Source: Candidatus Scalindua arabica (GTDB taxonomy: Bacteria > Planctomycetota > Brocadiia > Brocadiales > Scalinduaceae). From it: a stretch of DNA of 64,000 nt. Every line of letters starts with the position of its first letter. Position 1 is the stretch's first letter. Below are positions 51,007 through 58,984 of the stretch, piece by piece. The notes under the pieces were generated by a model. It was not told the origin of the DNA and did not search any database. It was given only the letters and a program-made list of their open reading frames with translations. A program made the translations under genes and the position numbers. The DNA is taken from contig JAANXD010000077.1 of assembly GCA_018263435.1 (NCBI GenBank), positions 1 to 64,000 on the forward strand, in the 5' to 3' direction.

Positions 51007-51084
51007 GTAGCCGCTGGCTTTAGCCTGCGTTGTTCATCACTTGATGGGGCTACGTAAGTTACGCAACCTCAAGGTTGCGGCTAC
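51007..51084. repeat. MITE-like palindromic repeat, copy 2
   Basis: GTAGCCGC (51007-51014) and GCGGCTAC (51077-51084) form the ends around internal GGCTTTAGCC and AACCTCAAGGTT, the same order as in 22951-23021. The spacing between ends is 78 bases instead of 71, and the ends differ at several positions, so they are relatives rather than a recent duplicate. The gap 50950-51225 otherwise holds nothing recognisable. Confidence 0.78.
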
Positions 51085-51225
51085 CAGCCCGATACTCATT
51101 CTGGCAGGCAAAATCGCTCTATTCAGGTTACATATAATCCAGTTTATTATGTGTTATTCAGTACATTCTTGGCAAGTCTTTTGGACAGGTTTTTCCTAGG
51201 AATTGCTTAGCTGTTCCAAAGGTAT

Positions 51226-51630
51226 TTATGGTGATATGAGTTTGACGGTTGGGAAATATGACTTGTATCGCGGCGTATCTCTTGTCATTAATTCCAGTTT
51301 GTCTACGGCGGCATGAGCGCCTATAAAAAAGTCCGGCAGTGGAGACAGCTTGGTTCCCTTACGCTTCCTGTATTTAAGATATGTCTTTCCGGCGAGGAAA
51401 AGAGCCTCTTTCGGTATTTGCAAGGGTTCGAAGCCGCATCCTGATAAAGCATCTTCCAGTTCTTCAATACGTTTAAAACCTATAGAAACCTCGGAATAAA
51501 TAATAGGATTTATGTATATAGTGTGAGTATAACTGTATTGGTGGAGCATTGTTTCCGACCATTCTACCCAACCGGAATCTTCTTCAAATAGATCCAGTAT
51601 AACATTGGAATCAATCAATATTCCGGTCAT
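51226..51630 (-). CDS. PIN-domain toxin (VapC)
   Basis: 134 residues. PIN acidic residues: D7 in GILIDSNVILDLFEED, E47 in YSEVSIGF, D102 in DFFIGAHA and D117-type in MTRDTPRY. It is a tRNA- or rRNA-cleaving toxin by family. It overlaps its AbrB-type antitoxin by four bases (51627-51630), so they are translated together. The product ends KSYFPTVKLISP, a normal family end. Confidence 0.92.
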   Translation of the reverse strand: MTGILIDSNVILDLFEEDSGWVEWSETMLHQYSYTHTIYINPIIYSEVSIGFKRIEELEDALSGCGFEPLQIPKEALFLAGKTYLKYRKRKGTKLSPLPDFFIGAHAAVDKLELMTRDTPRYKSYFPTVKLISP

Positions 51631-51854
51631 TTTCTGCCTCTGGTTAAGGCCATAATTTCATCCGTAGTCATCTTGACAGTTGCAATACCCCGGTAACGGC
51701 GAAATTTGTTGTTCTCCGGAACTGTTACCTTTTTCTTTGTTAAATACACTCGCCTGCCTTCTTCCTGAAAATTAATGTCCGTATTTGGCGTAATCCCCAG
51801 TTTTTCACGAATATGGCGGGGGATTGTTACCTGCCCTTTGACTGTTACCTTCAT
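51627..51854 (-). CDS. AbrB-type antitoxin (VapB)
   Basis: 75 residues with the SpoVT/AbrB swapped-hairpin motif MKVTVKGQVTIPRHIREKLGITPNTDINF followed by a C-terminal arm that holds the toxin. It is first in the vapBC pair and overlaps VapC by four bases. A ribosome-binding site CTAAGGAGG precedes the start, and a 26-base inverted repeat just upstream (51873-51898) is the probable operator for the AbrB dimer. Confidence 0.92.
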   Translation of the reverse strand: MKVTVKGQVTIPRHIREKLGITPNTDINFQEEGRRVYLTKKKVTVPENNKFRRYRGIATVKMTTDEIMALTRGRK

Positions 51855-51872
51855 TATTCCACCTCCTTAGAA

Positions 51873-51898
51873 AAGTAATACCGGTAATAGTATTACTT
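51873..51898. promoter_or_regulatory. Inverted repeat at the vapBC promoter, likely operator
   Basis: AAGTAATAC (51873-51881) and GTATTACTT (51890-51898), a perfect 9-bp dyad with an 8-base spacer, 18 bases upstream of the AbrB-type antitoxin start. Position and symmetry fit autorepression. Confidence 0.55.
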
Positions 51899-51911
51899 CA
51901 GTATAGTCTTG

Positions 51912-52423
51912 TCAAGTATTATTGTTTTCTGTGTTATTCAATGTCAGATACATTTCATACCATTCGAAACCGCCATGTGTTGATTTTGATTTTCCCTTGC
52001 TTAAGAAACCATAGTTTTGATAGTAGGAAATGAGTTCGGATTTACAGAGTAGTAGAATCTTCTCTTTTTTAAGTCCTTTGATACTTCAATAAACCTTGTC
52101 ATCAGTTTCTTAGAGACATCATTTCTCTGGAATTCTGGCAAGACGGCCAGTGAGAAGATAACCATGTTTTTGCCATCTTTAACATGTCCGACCATGTCCT
52201 TAAGTTCTTCGTCGGTTATATCTTCTTTGTCTGTGGATGCGCTATTAACGAGTCCTATTATATTACCACTGGATTCAGCAACCAGAAATCCGTCCGGAAA
52301 CAGACTTATCCGTTTTTGAATTTTTTCCCTTGTTGCACCGTCAGAAGTATAGCAGGCGGATTCCACTCTATAACAATTATCTAAATCATTATCCTCAACT
52401 TGTCTGATTACCAAATCGTTCAC
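51912..52423 (-). pseudogene. GNAT acetyltransferase split by a -1 frameshift at A_AAA_AAG
   Basis: The ORF 52001-52423 (140 residues) has the GNAT core (GNIIGLVNSAS, FSLAVLPEFQRNDVSKKLM) but ends oddly in FYYSVNPNSF. In the -1 frame the natural end continues (KKEKILLLCKSELISYYQNYGF ... HGGFEWYEMYLTL) to a stop at 51912, giving about 170 residues. The shift is at AAAAAAG (minus strand; 52064-52070 on the plus strand), which is zero-frame A_AAA_AAG, the classic -1 slippery heptamer. Either a one-base deletion or a programmed frameshift. Full-length product would be a normal acyl-CoA N-acetyltransferase. Confidence 0.82.
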
Positions 52424-53052
52424 TTAGTACTGTCGGGATTGTCGTCAAAAATGTCTGCAATACCGTCGCCATCCTTGTCTCTCAGGAAATCAGTATCATT
52501 GTCATTGTTTAATACCCCCTCTCCAAACGGGTTGGATATTTTGCTATGTCCTCTGAAAAAGCCCGGTGATTCCTGATAACCGGTTTCAATCTCTGTTACA
52601 GTGATTTCTCCATTAACTATAAAACTGAAGATACTAGAACGATTGCCCGGCTTTATTGTTGCATCCGGCTTTTCAACTGTAAATTTAGTTTTACTGCCTG
52701 CGCCGAAATACCCGCCATACGTCCAGACAACTTGTTGATCTTTACCTCGTATAGTAACTTTGGAGTCCCAGAGTTTTGGGCCTGTAACATTGTTCCTGAA
52801 TAGGTGATCAGCTGCCGTTGCATCTTTGGATATAAATTTTATAGTTACTGATGCAATATTTTCGGCATGATGCTTCGGGTCGGGTTCATTCTGGTCATCA
52901 TTGGTTATCTGAAAACAGTATCTGATGAATCCGGGTACATAGGTTGCGTTAACATCCGCTCTGACAGAATCGGCAACAACACTCTTTGCCCCTGTAAAAA
53001 TACTGAGGCACAGCGTGGTAAAAAGTAATATTTTGCTAAATTTCCCTTTCAT
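52420..53052 (-). CDS. Exported protein with C-terminal calcium-binding-like repeat
   Basis: 210 residues from the ATG at 53052 (MKGKFSKILLFTTLCLSIFTGAKSVVA is the signal peptide). The middle is a beta-rich domain with VTITRKG-like strands, and the end DKDGDGIADIFDDNPD is a thrombospondin-type-3/EF-like calcium loop. The function is unknown. Its stop overlaps the start of the GNAT gene by four bases (ATGA), so the two were likely co-expressed. The longer ORF-track start (53091) only adds 13 residues ahead of the signal peptide. Confidence 0.65.
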   Translation of the reverse strand: MKGKFSKILLFTTLCLSIFTGAKSVVADSVRADVNATYVPGFIRYCFQITNDDQNEPDPKHHAENIASVTIKFISKDATAADHLFRNNVTGPKLWDSKVTIRGKDQQVVWTYGGYFGAGSKTKFTVEKPDATIKPGNRSSIFSFIVNGEITVTEIETGYQESPGFFRGHSKISNPFGEGVLNNDNDTDFLRDKDGDGIADIFDDNPDSTK

Positions 53053-53210
53053 TGAAGGTGTCTCCTTTCTGTTTGCTAGATTATTATTCATGTTGACATT
53101 ATGCTATTTTACAGATTCTTATGAAGCACAAAATTGTTATTGAAAGTATCATGAATCGGACAAAAAATCAAGGGGAGGTAATAAAAAGTAAAAAGATTGT
53201 AAACTAAAAC

Positions 53211-53238
53211 TTGACATTTTATAAAAAGTATATACTAT
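53211..53238 (+). promoter_or_regulatory. Possible sigma-70 promoter upstream of the dCache gene
   Basis: TTGACA at 53211-53216, then TACTAT (53233-53238) at a 16-base spacing (or TATACT at 14). It lies about 140 bases before the start of the dCache protein gene. The rest of the 285-base spacer 53092-53376 shows nothing clear. Confidence 0.4.
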
Positions 53239-53376
53239 TAAAAGCCTCATAATGTATTAGTACTCACCCACATACCCATTAATCAACAAATTGGGCACCA
53301 GTTGCATCTGCAAAAATCAGTTTGAACAAATCTGGAAGAAACGTTATTTTTATAGTTAATTAAATTTCACAGGTTT

Positions 53377-54411
53377 ATGGCAAAGAAAACAACATTAGCA
53401 ATCTTAATTGCGTTTTTAACTTTTTCTCTGATCGTACCGTTTATAAGTTACAACAAATATAAAGAGGCATTAAAAGCGGAGTGCTTCAGGCATCTTATTA
53501 CTACCAGGGATGTCCTTAAACATGAGATTTGGAATTATTTTAACAATAGATACGGCGATATAGATGTGCTCTCGAGGAATCCGGTAATTTCCAAGGGTTT
53601 TACCCGATTATCCGGTGCATTTCACGCTTATGGCATTGAAGGCCCCCAATTCCAGAAGATAAAAAGTATTTATCAACCATTAATGGAATATTATGTCGCT
53701 GATTACGGCTATGCAAATATATTCTTTATTGAAAGGGATGGAAGCGTAATATATTCAGCGCTGAGAGAGGACTTTAGCGGCACAGATTTGTTTATCGGAG
53801 AATATAAAGACCACAATATTGCCCATATATTTAAACTGGCGTTGGAAGACGTAAGTTTTGAGGATTATAGCTGGAATGACAAGGTAAATGATTTCACTGC
53901 TTATTTTGCTGCTCCGGTCTTCGAAGCTGAAAGTTTATTAGGAGTTATAGTAATAGAACTTCCTTTCTCCCATCTGGACTCCATATTGACACATAAAGCA
54001 GGCCTGGGAAAAACTGGTGAAATGTACCTGGTTGGTGATGACGGTCTTATGCGATCGAATTCAAGATTTTCTGTTAAACCTACAATGCTTAAGCAAGTGG
54101 TAGATACAGAAGCAACGCGGGAGGCGTTTGAAGGGTATGTTGGCCAGAAGATCGTTAAAGATTATCGAGGTGTGCCCGTATTATGCGCATATACACCGCT
54201 TAATCTAAATTTTATTAACTGGGCTCTTCTGGTTGATATTGAAGAGGCAGAGGCATTTGCCCCGATATTTGAAGTAGAAGGTTTACTTGGAGTAATTGCA
54301 TCTGTAATTGGTACAATAACAATTGGATATATCTATTTTACTCGTAGAGCATATAAAAGAGCAGAAGAAGAACATGATATTTTAGAATCTGAAGAACAAT
54401 CCGAAGCATAG
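53377..54411 (+). CDS. dCache-type membrane sensor without output domain
   Basis: 344 residues. A transmembrane helix (7-24) is followed by a double Cache periplasmic ligand-binding domain (about 35-290; strands VADYGYANIFFIERDGSVIYSA and KTGEMYLVGDDGLMRSNSRF) and a second transmembrane helix (VEGLLGVIASVIGTITIGYIYF, about 298-320), ending in a short charged cytoplasmic tail. Normal dCache proteins continue into a HAMP, kinase, cyclase or chemotaxis domain, absent here. It may signal through a partner protein. The downstream gene encodes a PPC-domain protein on its own. Confidence 0.75.
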   Translation: MAKKTTLAILIAFLTFSLIVPFISYNKYKEALKAECFRHLITTRDVLKHEIWNYFNNRYGDIDVLSRNPVISKGFTRLSGAFHAYGIEGPQFQKIKSIYQPLMEYYVADYGYANIFFIERDGSVIYSALREDFSGTDLFIGEYKDHNIAHIFKLALEDVSFEDYSWNDKVNDFTAYFAAPVFEAESLLGVIVIELPFSHLDSILTHKAGLGKTGEMYLVGDDGLMRSNSRFSVKPTMLKQVVDTEATREAFEGYVGQKIVKDYRGVPVLCAYTPLNLNFINWALLVDIEEAEAFAPIFEVEGLLGVIASVIGTITIGYIYFTRRAYKRAEEEHDILESEEQSEA

Positions 54412-54586
54412 TTACGAACAGATTAAAATCTTACGGCAAGTCCCAAAATACATTCCATCAAGATAACTAAGACTGAAGTCTCTCCTGCACATGAATAATG
54501 TTTTTCATCCCGGCAATATTATTTCTAGACACAAGGTTGTTTTGTTGCTGTAGATGTTAACCTGAATACTGAAAGGATAAATTATT

Positions 54587-55024
54587 ATGGCCGTAGTACG
54601 TGAAGTCAAAGCTGTGAAGATGTTCATGGGAAAGCTTGAATGTGGAGCAGATTTATTAGAAGAAATTACCAGAATCTGTGTCGATAAGGGTATACATCTG
54701 GGTCGGGTTGAAGCATTAGGTGCTGTGAAGAAAGCCAGATTAGGGTATTACAATCAAAAAGAACGTGAATATCATTTCTATGAACTTGATCAAACGCTTG
54801 AGATTACAAACTTAGTTGGAAATGTTTCGATCAAGGATGGTGCGCCAATTGTTCACGCTCATGTAACATTTTCAGATAAGGACGGCCATGCCTATGGAGG
54901 TCATCTTGCACCGGGGACGATAGTTTTTGCTTGTGAGGTAATTATTCAGGTCTTAGATGGCTCAAAGTTTGAGAGAGGGCTTGATCAGGAAACTGGCTTG
55001 CCATTATGGAACATGAATGAATAA
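54587..55024 (+). CDS. PPC/DUF296-domain protein
   Basis: 145 residues with the PPC (DUF296) core: IHLGRVEALGAVKKARLGYYNQ, and HAHVTFSDKDGHAYGGHLAPG, with the conserved histidines of its binding site. PPC domains appear in plant AT-hook DNA-binding proteins and as stand-alone trimers in bacteria. Here the stand-alone form, with no AT hook, suggests metal or small-molecule binding of unknown role. The ATG at 54587 is preceded by GAAAGGA. Confidence 0.9.
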   Translation: MAVVREVKAVKMFMGKLECGADLLEEITRICVDKGIHLGRVEALGAVKKARLGYYNQKEREYHFYELDQTLEITNLVGNVSIKDGAPIVHAHVTFSDKDGHAYGGHLAPGTIVFACEVIIQVLDGSKFERGLDQETGLPLWNMNE

Positions 55025-55034
55025 AATAATGTTA

Positions 55035-55508
55035 TTATTCATGCCGATCTTTTCGAGTCTGATTATGTCTTTCAATGATTTCATTTAAGTGTTGTGCATA
55101 GTTCTTGGATCCACCTTGCAGGTATCCGGTCTTGGCAACAGGTTCTCCATCCGGGCCGAGAATGATAATAGTTGGGTAACCTTCAATCCCGTACTTATTC
55201 GCTAGTTCCCTGTTTTGTTGTTTCTGTTCCCCGGTCTGCTTCTTATTTCGCGGAAAATCTACTAATACACAAACAAGATTTTTCTCCGCAAAATCCTTGA
55301 AAGCGTCTTGAGAGAATACTTCCTTTTCCAGTTTTATACACCATCCGCACCAGTCTGATCCACTGAAGTCAAGCATAATGTATTTACCGGAAGCCTTGGC
55401 GGTTGAAGATGCTTTCTTAAAATCTGTTTCCCATTCTAAGGCTTCAACCCTGGTACAGTACAGCATTGCGATTACAATCAATAGATATATGGCAAGATTT
55501 CTTCTCAT
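55035..55508 (-). CDS. Periplasmic thioredoxin-like protein (DUF255/thioredoxin_7 type)
   Basis: 157 residues. A signal peptide (residues 5-20) precedes a thioredoxin fold with CGWC active site in DFSGSDWCGWCIKLEKEVF, then KNLVCVLVDFPRNKK and a cis-proline region GIEGYPTIIILGPDGE. The CGWC and size fit the thioredoxin_7 family. It is most likely a periplasmic disulfide reductase or isomerase. Convergent to the PPC gene (10 bases between stops). Confidence 0.9.
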   Translation of the reverse strand: MRRNLAIYLLIVIAMLYCTRVEALEWETDFKKASSTAKASGKYIMLDFSGSDWCGWCIKLEKEVFSQDAFKDFAEKNLVCVLVDFPRNKKQTGEQKQQNRELANKYGIEGYPTIIILGPDGEPVAKTGYLQGGSKNYAQHLNEIIERHNQTRKDRHE

Positions 55509-55571
55509 GATCTCTCCTCTATTTAGTTATATTCTGCTTTTAGGCTATTAATATACACGTCTTTTCACCTC

Positions 55572-55805
55572 TCACTGCTTTTTTATCGCTTTCCTGTAAG
55601 CCTCCTCAGTCCAGCATGACCTGAAATGTAAGCATATTTTACAGTCCTTGAGCAATCCTCTCCTTTCCATAAGTTTCTTTCCGGAAAGAGATCTTTCGTC
55701 TTCTTCACGTTTCATAAGCAGGCACAAAGGTTCTTCTGTCAAACAACCATGCTGGTTGTAACAATTAATACATATATTTTCTTTTCCTGGTTTTTTCCTT
55801 GTCAT
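55572..55805 (-). CDS. Small cysteine-rich hypothetical protein
   Basis: 77 residues with eight cysteines arranged as CINCYNQHGCLTEEPLC and CKICLHFRSCW, two zinc- or iron-cluster-like groups. No signal peptide. I do not recognise the family. The cysteine pattern could bind metal. It is encoded between the thioredoxin-like gene and the tRNA terminator on the minus strand, and is probably read from its own promoter. Confidence that it is a real gene rests on the regular cysteine spacing. Confidence 0.55.
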   Translation of the reverse strand: MTRKKPGKENICINCYNQHGCLTEEPLCLLMKREEDERSLSGKKLMERRGLLKDCKICLHFRSCWTEEAYRKAIKKQ

Positions 55806-55925
55806 AATCTTTTAGAAAAGGAATCTTTAGGAGCTTCACATGGTAAAGTTGTCTGTGTCCATCTTAATGTTTCCTTTTATTCTGTCATACTTTATTTGTT
55901 CCTGTTTGTCAATTGTCCTGAAAGC

Positions 55926-55962
55926 AAAAAAGGCTTGTACTTAACTAAGTACAAGCCTTTTT
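55926..55962 (-). terminator. Terminator of the rpsB-tsf-pyrH-frr-tRNA transcript
   Basis: AAAAAGGCTTGTACTTA-AC(T)-TAAGTACAAGCCTTTTT, a nearly perfect stem of about 17 bp with A/T flanks on both sides. It lies six bases beyond the 3' end of tRNA-Glu on the minus strand and can stop transcription in both directions. Confidence 0.9.
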
Positions 55963-55968
55963 AATACA

Positions 55969-56043
<75 letters not shown>

Positions 56044-56071
56044 GGAACAATTTACTACAGCAGTATTCATA

Positions 56072-56144
56072 TGAGGGCAGAAGGACTCGAACCTTCGACA
56101 ATCGCCTTAAAAGGGCGGTGCTCTACCAGCTGAGCTATGCCCCC
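56072..56144 (-). tRNA. tRNA-Lys (anticodon TTT)
   Basis: 73 bases. The acceptor stem is GGGGGCA/TGCCCTC (one G-T pair), the D arm is GCTCAGCTGGTAGAGC, the anticodon stem-loop CCGCCCTTTTAAGGCG shows TTT, and the T arm is GAAGGTTCGAGTCCTTC. CCA is not encoded. It lies 12 bases after the frr stop. Confidence 0.96.
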
Positions 56145-56155
56145 AATATTATTTG

Positions 56156-56716
56156 TTATATTTTTAAGATTTCCTCAGATTTCTGTTTTAGGAGTTCAGT
56201 CAGTTTTGTTTCATTGTCATGTGTAAGTTTTTGTACTTGCTCCTTTGCCTTTTTTGCCTCATCCTCAGTCAATTTAGAATCCTTTTCCTCTTTATCAATG
56301 TGTTTGTTTGCTTCGCGCCTTATATTCCTGATAGATATCTTGTTTTCTTCTGTCAGTTCTTTAATTTGTGTAACTATTTGTTCTCTTCTATCACCACTTA
56401 AAGGTGGTATGGGAATGCGAATGACCTTTCCATCACTATTGGTTGTTAACCCCAACTCTGATTGTTGAATGGTCTTTTCTATGTCCTTAAGAATGGAAGG
56501 ATCGTAAGGGCTTATAACTATTAATTGTGCTTCCGGAGCAGCTATGTTTGCAAGTTGTTTTAATGGAGTGAGAGAACCATAGCAACTGATTTTAAGATTT
56601 TCAACAAGGCCCGGTGTTGCCCTGCCCGTCCTTATACTCTTTAATTCCTCTTTCATGATTTCAAGAGTTTTTTCCATCTTTCTCTTTGTCTCAGTTTGTA
56701 TTTCTGTCGAACTCAT
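56156..56716 (-). CDS. frr: Ribosome recycling factor
   Basis: 186 residues, the usual RRF length. The signature is clear: LKSIRTGRATPGLVENLKISCYG, DPSILKDIEKTIQQSELGLTTNSDGKVIRIPIPPLSGDRREQIVTQIKELTEENKISIRNIRREANKHI. With EF-G it splits post-termination ribosomes. It overlaps pyrH by four bases (ATGA) and ends before two tRNA genes. The gene order rpsB-tsf-pyrH-frr is the classic one. Confidence 0.97.
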   Translation of the reverse strand: MSSTEIQTETKRKMEKTLEIMKEELKSIRTGRATPGLVENLKISCYGSLTPLKQLANIAAPEAQLIVISPYDPSILKDIEKTIQQSELGLTTNSDGKVIRIPIPPLSGDRREQIVTQIKELTEENKISIRNIRREANKHIDKEEKDSKLTEDEAKKAKEQVQKLTHDNETKLTELLKQKSEEILKI

Positions 56717-57450
56717 TTACCTCTTCCTATGTACGTGCCGATTTCATTACCGGCTATAGCTCTCTTTATATTGCCTTTTTTGCTGAAGTTGAACACAATT
56801 ATTGGAAGTTTATTTTCCATGCTTAGAGATATAGCAGTTGAATCCATCACGCCGAGATTTCTTGTCAGTACATCCATATATTCTAATTTAATGTACTTTT
56901 TTGCCCTTGGGTTGGTTACCGGGTCATCAGAATACACACCATCAACCTTTGTCCCTTTAAGAAAAACATCAGCGCCTATTTCTACTGCTCTTAATGCGGC
57001 GGCAGTATCAGTTGTAAAATAAGGATTTCCTGTCCCGCCTGCAATAATAACGACATAATCCTTTCCCAGAAAGCTCCGGCATTTTTGTACTGTATAAGAT
57101 TCTACAATGTTCTGTATTTGTATTGCACTTAAAACACTTGTTGGTATTTTCAGTTTTTTAAGTGAATCCTGAAGGATGATTGCATTGATGTTTGTAGCAA
57201 TCATGCCTAACTGATCAGCCCGAGCGCGATCTACGCCTGATTTACTTAATTCTGCTCCCCTTATTATATTGCCGCCACCCACGACTATGGCAATTTCAAC
57301 TCCAGCTTTTCTTGCACTGCTGATTTCTTTTGCTATAAGGTTGCACTTTGAATTATCTATTATTGTTGATTTTTCTGAGCAGAATCCCTCGCCGCTAATT
57401 TTTAAAAGAACGCGTTTGTGTCTTTTGATTGCAATGGTACTATTCTCCAA
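56713..57450 (-). CDS. pyrH: UMP kinase
   Basis: Bacterial UMP kinase, ATP + UMP to ADP + UDP. The product from the TTG at 57450 is 245 residues, matching the family (about 240). KRVLLKISGEGF, VVGGGNIIRG, GVDRARADQLGMIATNINA, FLGKDYVVIIAGGTGNPYFTTDTAAALRA and MENKLPIIVFNF are all present. The TTG start overlaps the tsf stop (TTGGAGAATAG), so pyrH is translated by coupling. The ORF track start at 57501 lies within tsf and adds 17 unrelated residues. Confidence 0.95.
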   Translation of the reverse strand: MENSTIAIKRHKRVLLKISGEGFCSEKSTIIDNSKCNLIAKEISSARKAGVEIAIVVGGGNIIRGAELSKSGVDRARADQLGMIATNINAIILQDSLKKLKIPTSVLSAIQIQNIVESYTVQKCRSFLGKDYVVIIAGGTGNPYFTTDTAAALRAVEIGADVFLKGTKVDGVYSDDPVTNPRAKKYIKLEYMDVLTRNLGVMDSTAISLSMENKLPIIVFNFSKKGNIKRAIAGNEIGTYIGRGK

Positions 57451-58027
57451 TAGCGAATCTTGCAAAACGGTTAATCCTGATGTTTTCTCCCAGCTTTGCA
57501 ATTGCTTTTTTTAGTATATCTTCTATTGTCTGATCGTTGTCTTTTACAAAAGGCTGATTAATAAGGCAGACTTCTTTATAAAAGCTTTCCATTTTGCCGT
57601 CAATTATCTTTTCCCTTACATTGTCAGGTTTATCTTTGAATTCTTCGCTATATGCCTTTCTTTCTTTGTCAATGATGTCTTGAGGAACAGTCTCTCTGCT
57701 TACGGCCGTCGGGTCGGTTGCTGCCACCTGCATGCAGAGGTCTTTTATCAGGTCAGCGAATACGTCATTTTTGGCCACAAAATCAGTTTCACAATTTACC
57801 TCGATCAGAACTCCAATTTTACCGTTAGTGTGTATGTACGAGCCCACTCTACCCTCTGGCGTTCCACGCGAGCCCTTTTTGATGGCTTTGGCCAACCCTT
57901 TCTTTCTTAGAATTTCACCTGCTTTCTCAAAGTCCCCATTTGCTTCTTCGAGTGCTTTCTTACAGTCTAAGAAACCTGCACTTGTACGATCTCTTAATTC
58001 TCTTACGCTGGATGCATCAATAGTCAT
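57440..58027 (-). CDS. tsf: Translation elongation factor Ts
   Basis: 195 residues, the short EF-Ts form (E. coli has about 283) found in many lineages. Starts VRELRDRTSAGFLDCKKALEEANGDFEKAGEILRKKG and includes the TDFVAKNDVF core. It returns EF-Tu from GDP to the GTP-ready form. It lies between rpsB and pyrH, with a 10-11 base overlap of its end with the pyrH start. Confidence 0.97.
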   Translation of the reverse strand: MTIDASSVRELRDRTSAGFLDCKKALEEANGDFEKAGEILRKKGLAKAIKKGSRGTPEGRVGSYIHTNGKIGVLIEVNCETDFVAKNDVFADLIKDLCMQVAATDPTAVSRETVPQDIIDKERKAYSEEFKDKPDNVREKIIDGKMESFYKEVCLINQPFVKDNDQTIEDILKKAIAKLGENIRINRFARFAIGE

Positions 58028-58140
58028 CTGAATTTAACTCCATATATATTTATTAAATTTTATTGATAATAAAGATCTTGTTTTGAGGAGTGATATTAAC
58101 TGCTACAAGATGTTATTTCGCGAGGATAAGATAAAAACAT

Positions 58141-58872
58141 TTAAACACTTTCTTGTTCTTGCAAGACCTTACTCTCTTCTTCTGTTTTTACTGAAGGTTG
58201 CTCCTCTAATACTGCATCTGCAGTTTTACTTAAGAAGAGTCTTATTGCCCTGATAGCATCATCGTTTCCCGGTACACATATGTCTATAAGATCCGGGTCA
58301 CAATCTGAGTCTGCCAGGCATATTGTTGGTATCCCCATCTTAATGGCTTCTTTAATTGCTATGTGTTCTTTCTTGGGGTCTACGACAACCAGCACAGAAG
58401 GCAGTTTGTTCATATTCTTTATGCCTTCAAGATTTTTTGTAATTTTCTTTCTCTCGCGAGTGAGTGAAGAAATCATCTTCTTGCTGTAATTATGAATTGA
58501 ACCATTACTCTCCATTTCCTCAAGTTCTTCCAGTCTTTTCAATCGTTTGCGTATCGTTTCAAAGTTCGTCAATGTGCCACCAAGCCACCTTTCACAAACG
58601 TAATGCATATTGGAGCGTTTTGCTTCAGCGACAATGGCATCCTTTGCCTGCCATTTTGTACCTACAAAAAGGATTTCTTCTCTGTTGCTGGAAACCTTAT
58701 TGAGAAATTTGCAAGCCGTAATCAAACCTCTTACGGTTTCCTTTAAGTTGATTATGTGAATTAAATTACGCTTCCCAAAAATATAAGGTTTCATTCTTGG
58801 GTTCCAACGGCTGGTTCTATGTCCGAAATGGAAGCCAGCATCAACTAATTCCTGAAGACTCACTATTGGCAA
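58141..58872 (-). CDS. rpsB: 30S ribosomal protein S2
   Basis: 243 residues. S2 marks: [51 protein letters not shown] and the [34 protein letters not shown] end. It belongs to the small subunit and begins the rpsB-tsf-pyrH-frr transcript. A strong promoter lies 47 bases upstream. The last 30 residues form an acidic tail. The 113-base gap to tsf may hold a regulatory element, but none was identified. Confidence 0.97.
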   Translation of the reverse strand: MPIVSLQELVDAGFHFGHRTSRWNPRMKPYIFGKRNLIHIINLKETVRGLITACKFLNKVSSNREEILFVGTKWQAKDAIVAEAKRSNMHYVCERWLGGTLTNFETIRKRLKRLEELEEMESNGSIHNYSKKMISSLTRERKKITKNLEGIKNMNKLPSVLVVVDPKKEHIAIKEAIKMGIPTICLADSDCDPDLIDICVPGNDDAIRAIRLFLSKTADAVLEEQPSVKTEEESKVLQEQESV

Positions 58873-58918
58873 ATTCTACTCCTTTTTGTTTACTCAATTT
58901 AAAAAGCGAAAGACTACA

Positions 58919-58948
58919 TTTATATCAAATAAACTGTATTTGTGTCAA
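58919..58948 (-). promoter_or_regulatory. Strong sigma-70 promoter of the rpsB operon
   Basis: On the minus strand, TTGACA (58948-58943) and TATAAA (58924-58919) are 18 bases apart, with an AT-rich spacer. The first codon of rpsB follows 47 bases after the -10 box. It separates the lipid A block from the translation block. Confidence 0.75.
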
Positions 58949-58984
58949 GAATAATTATTGTAAAACCCTTTTCCTGGCAGTATG

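Noticed and set aside
58028-58140. Regulatory RNA element for autogenous control between rpsB and tsf
   Set aside because: I saw no convincing stem pattern in the 113 bases; a covariance search would be needed.
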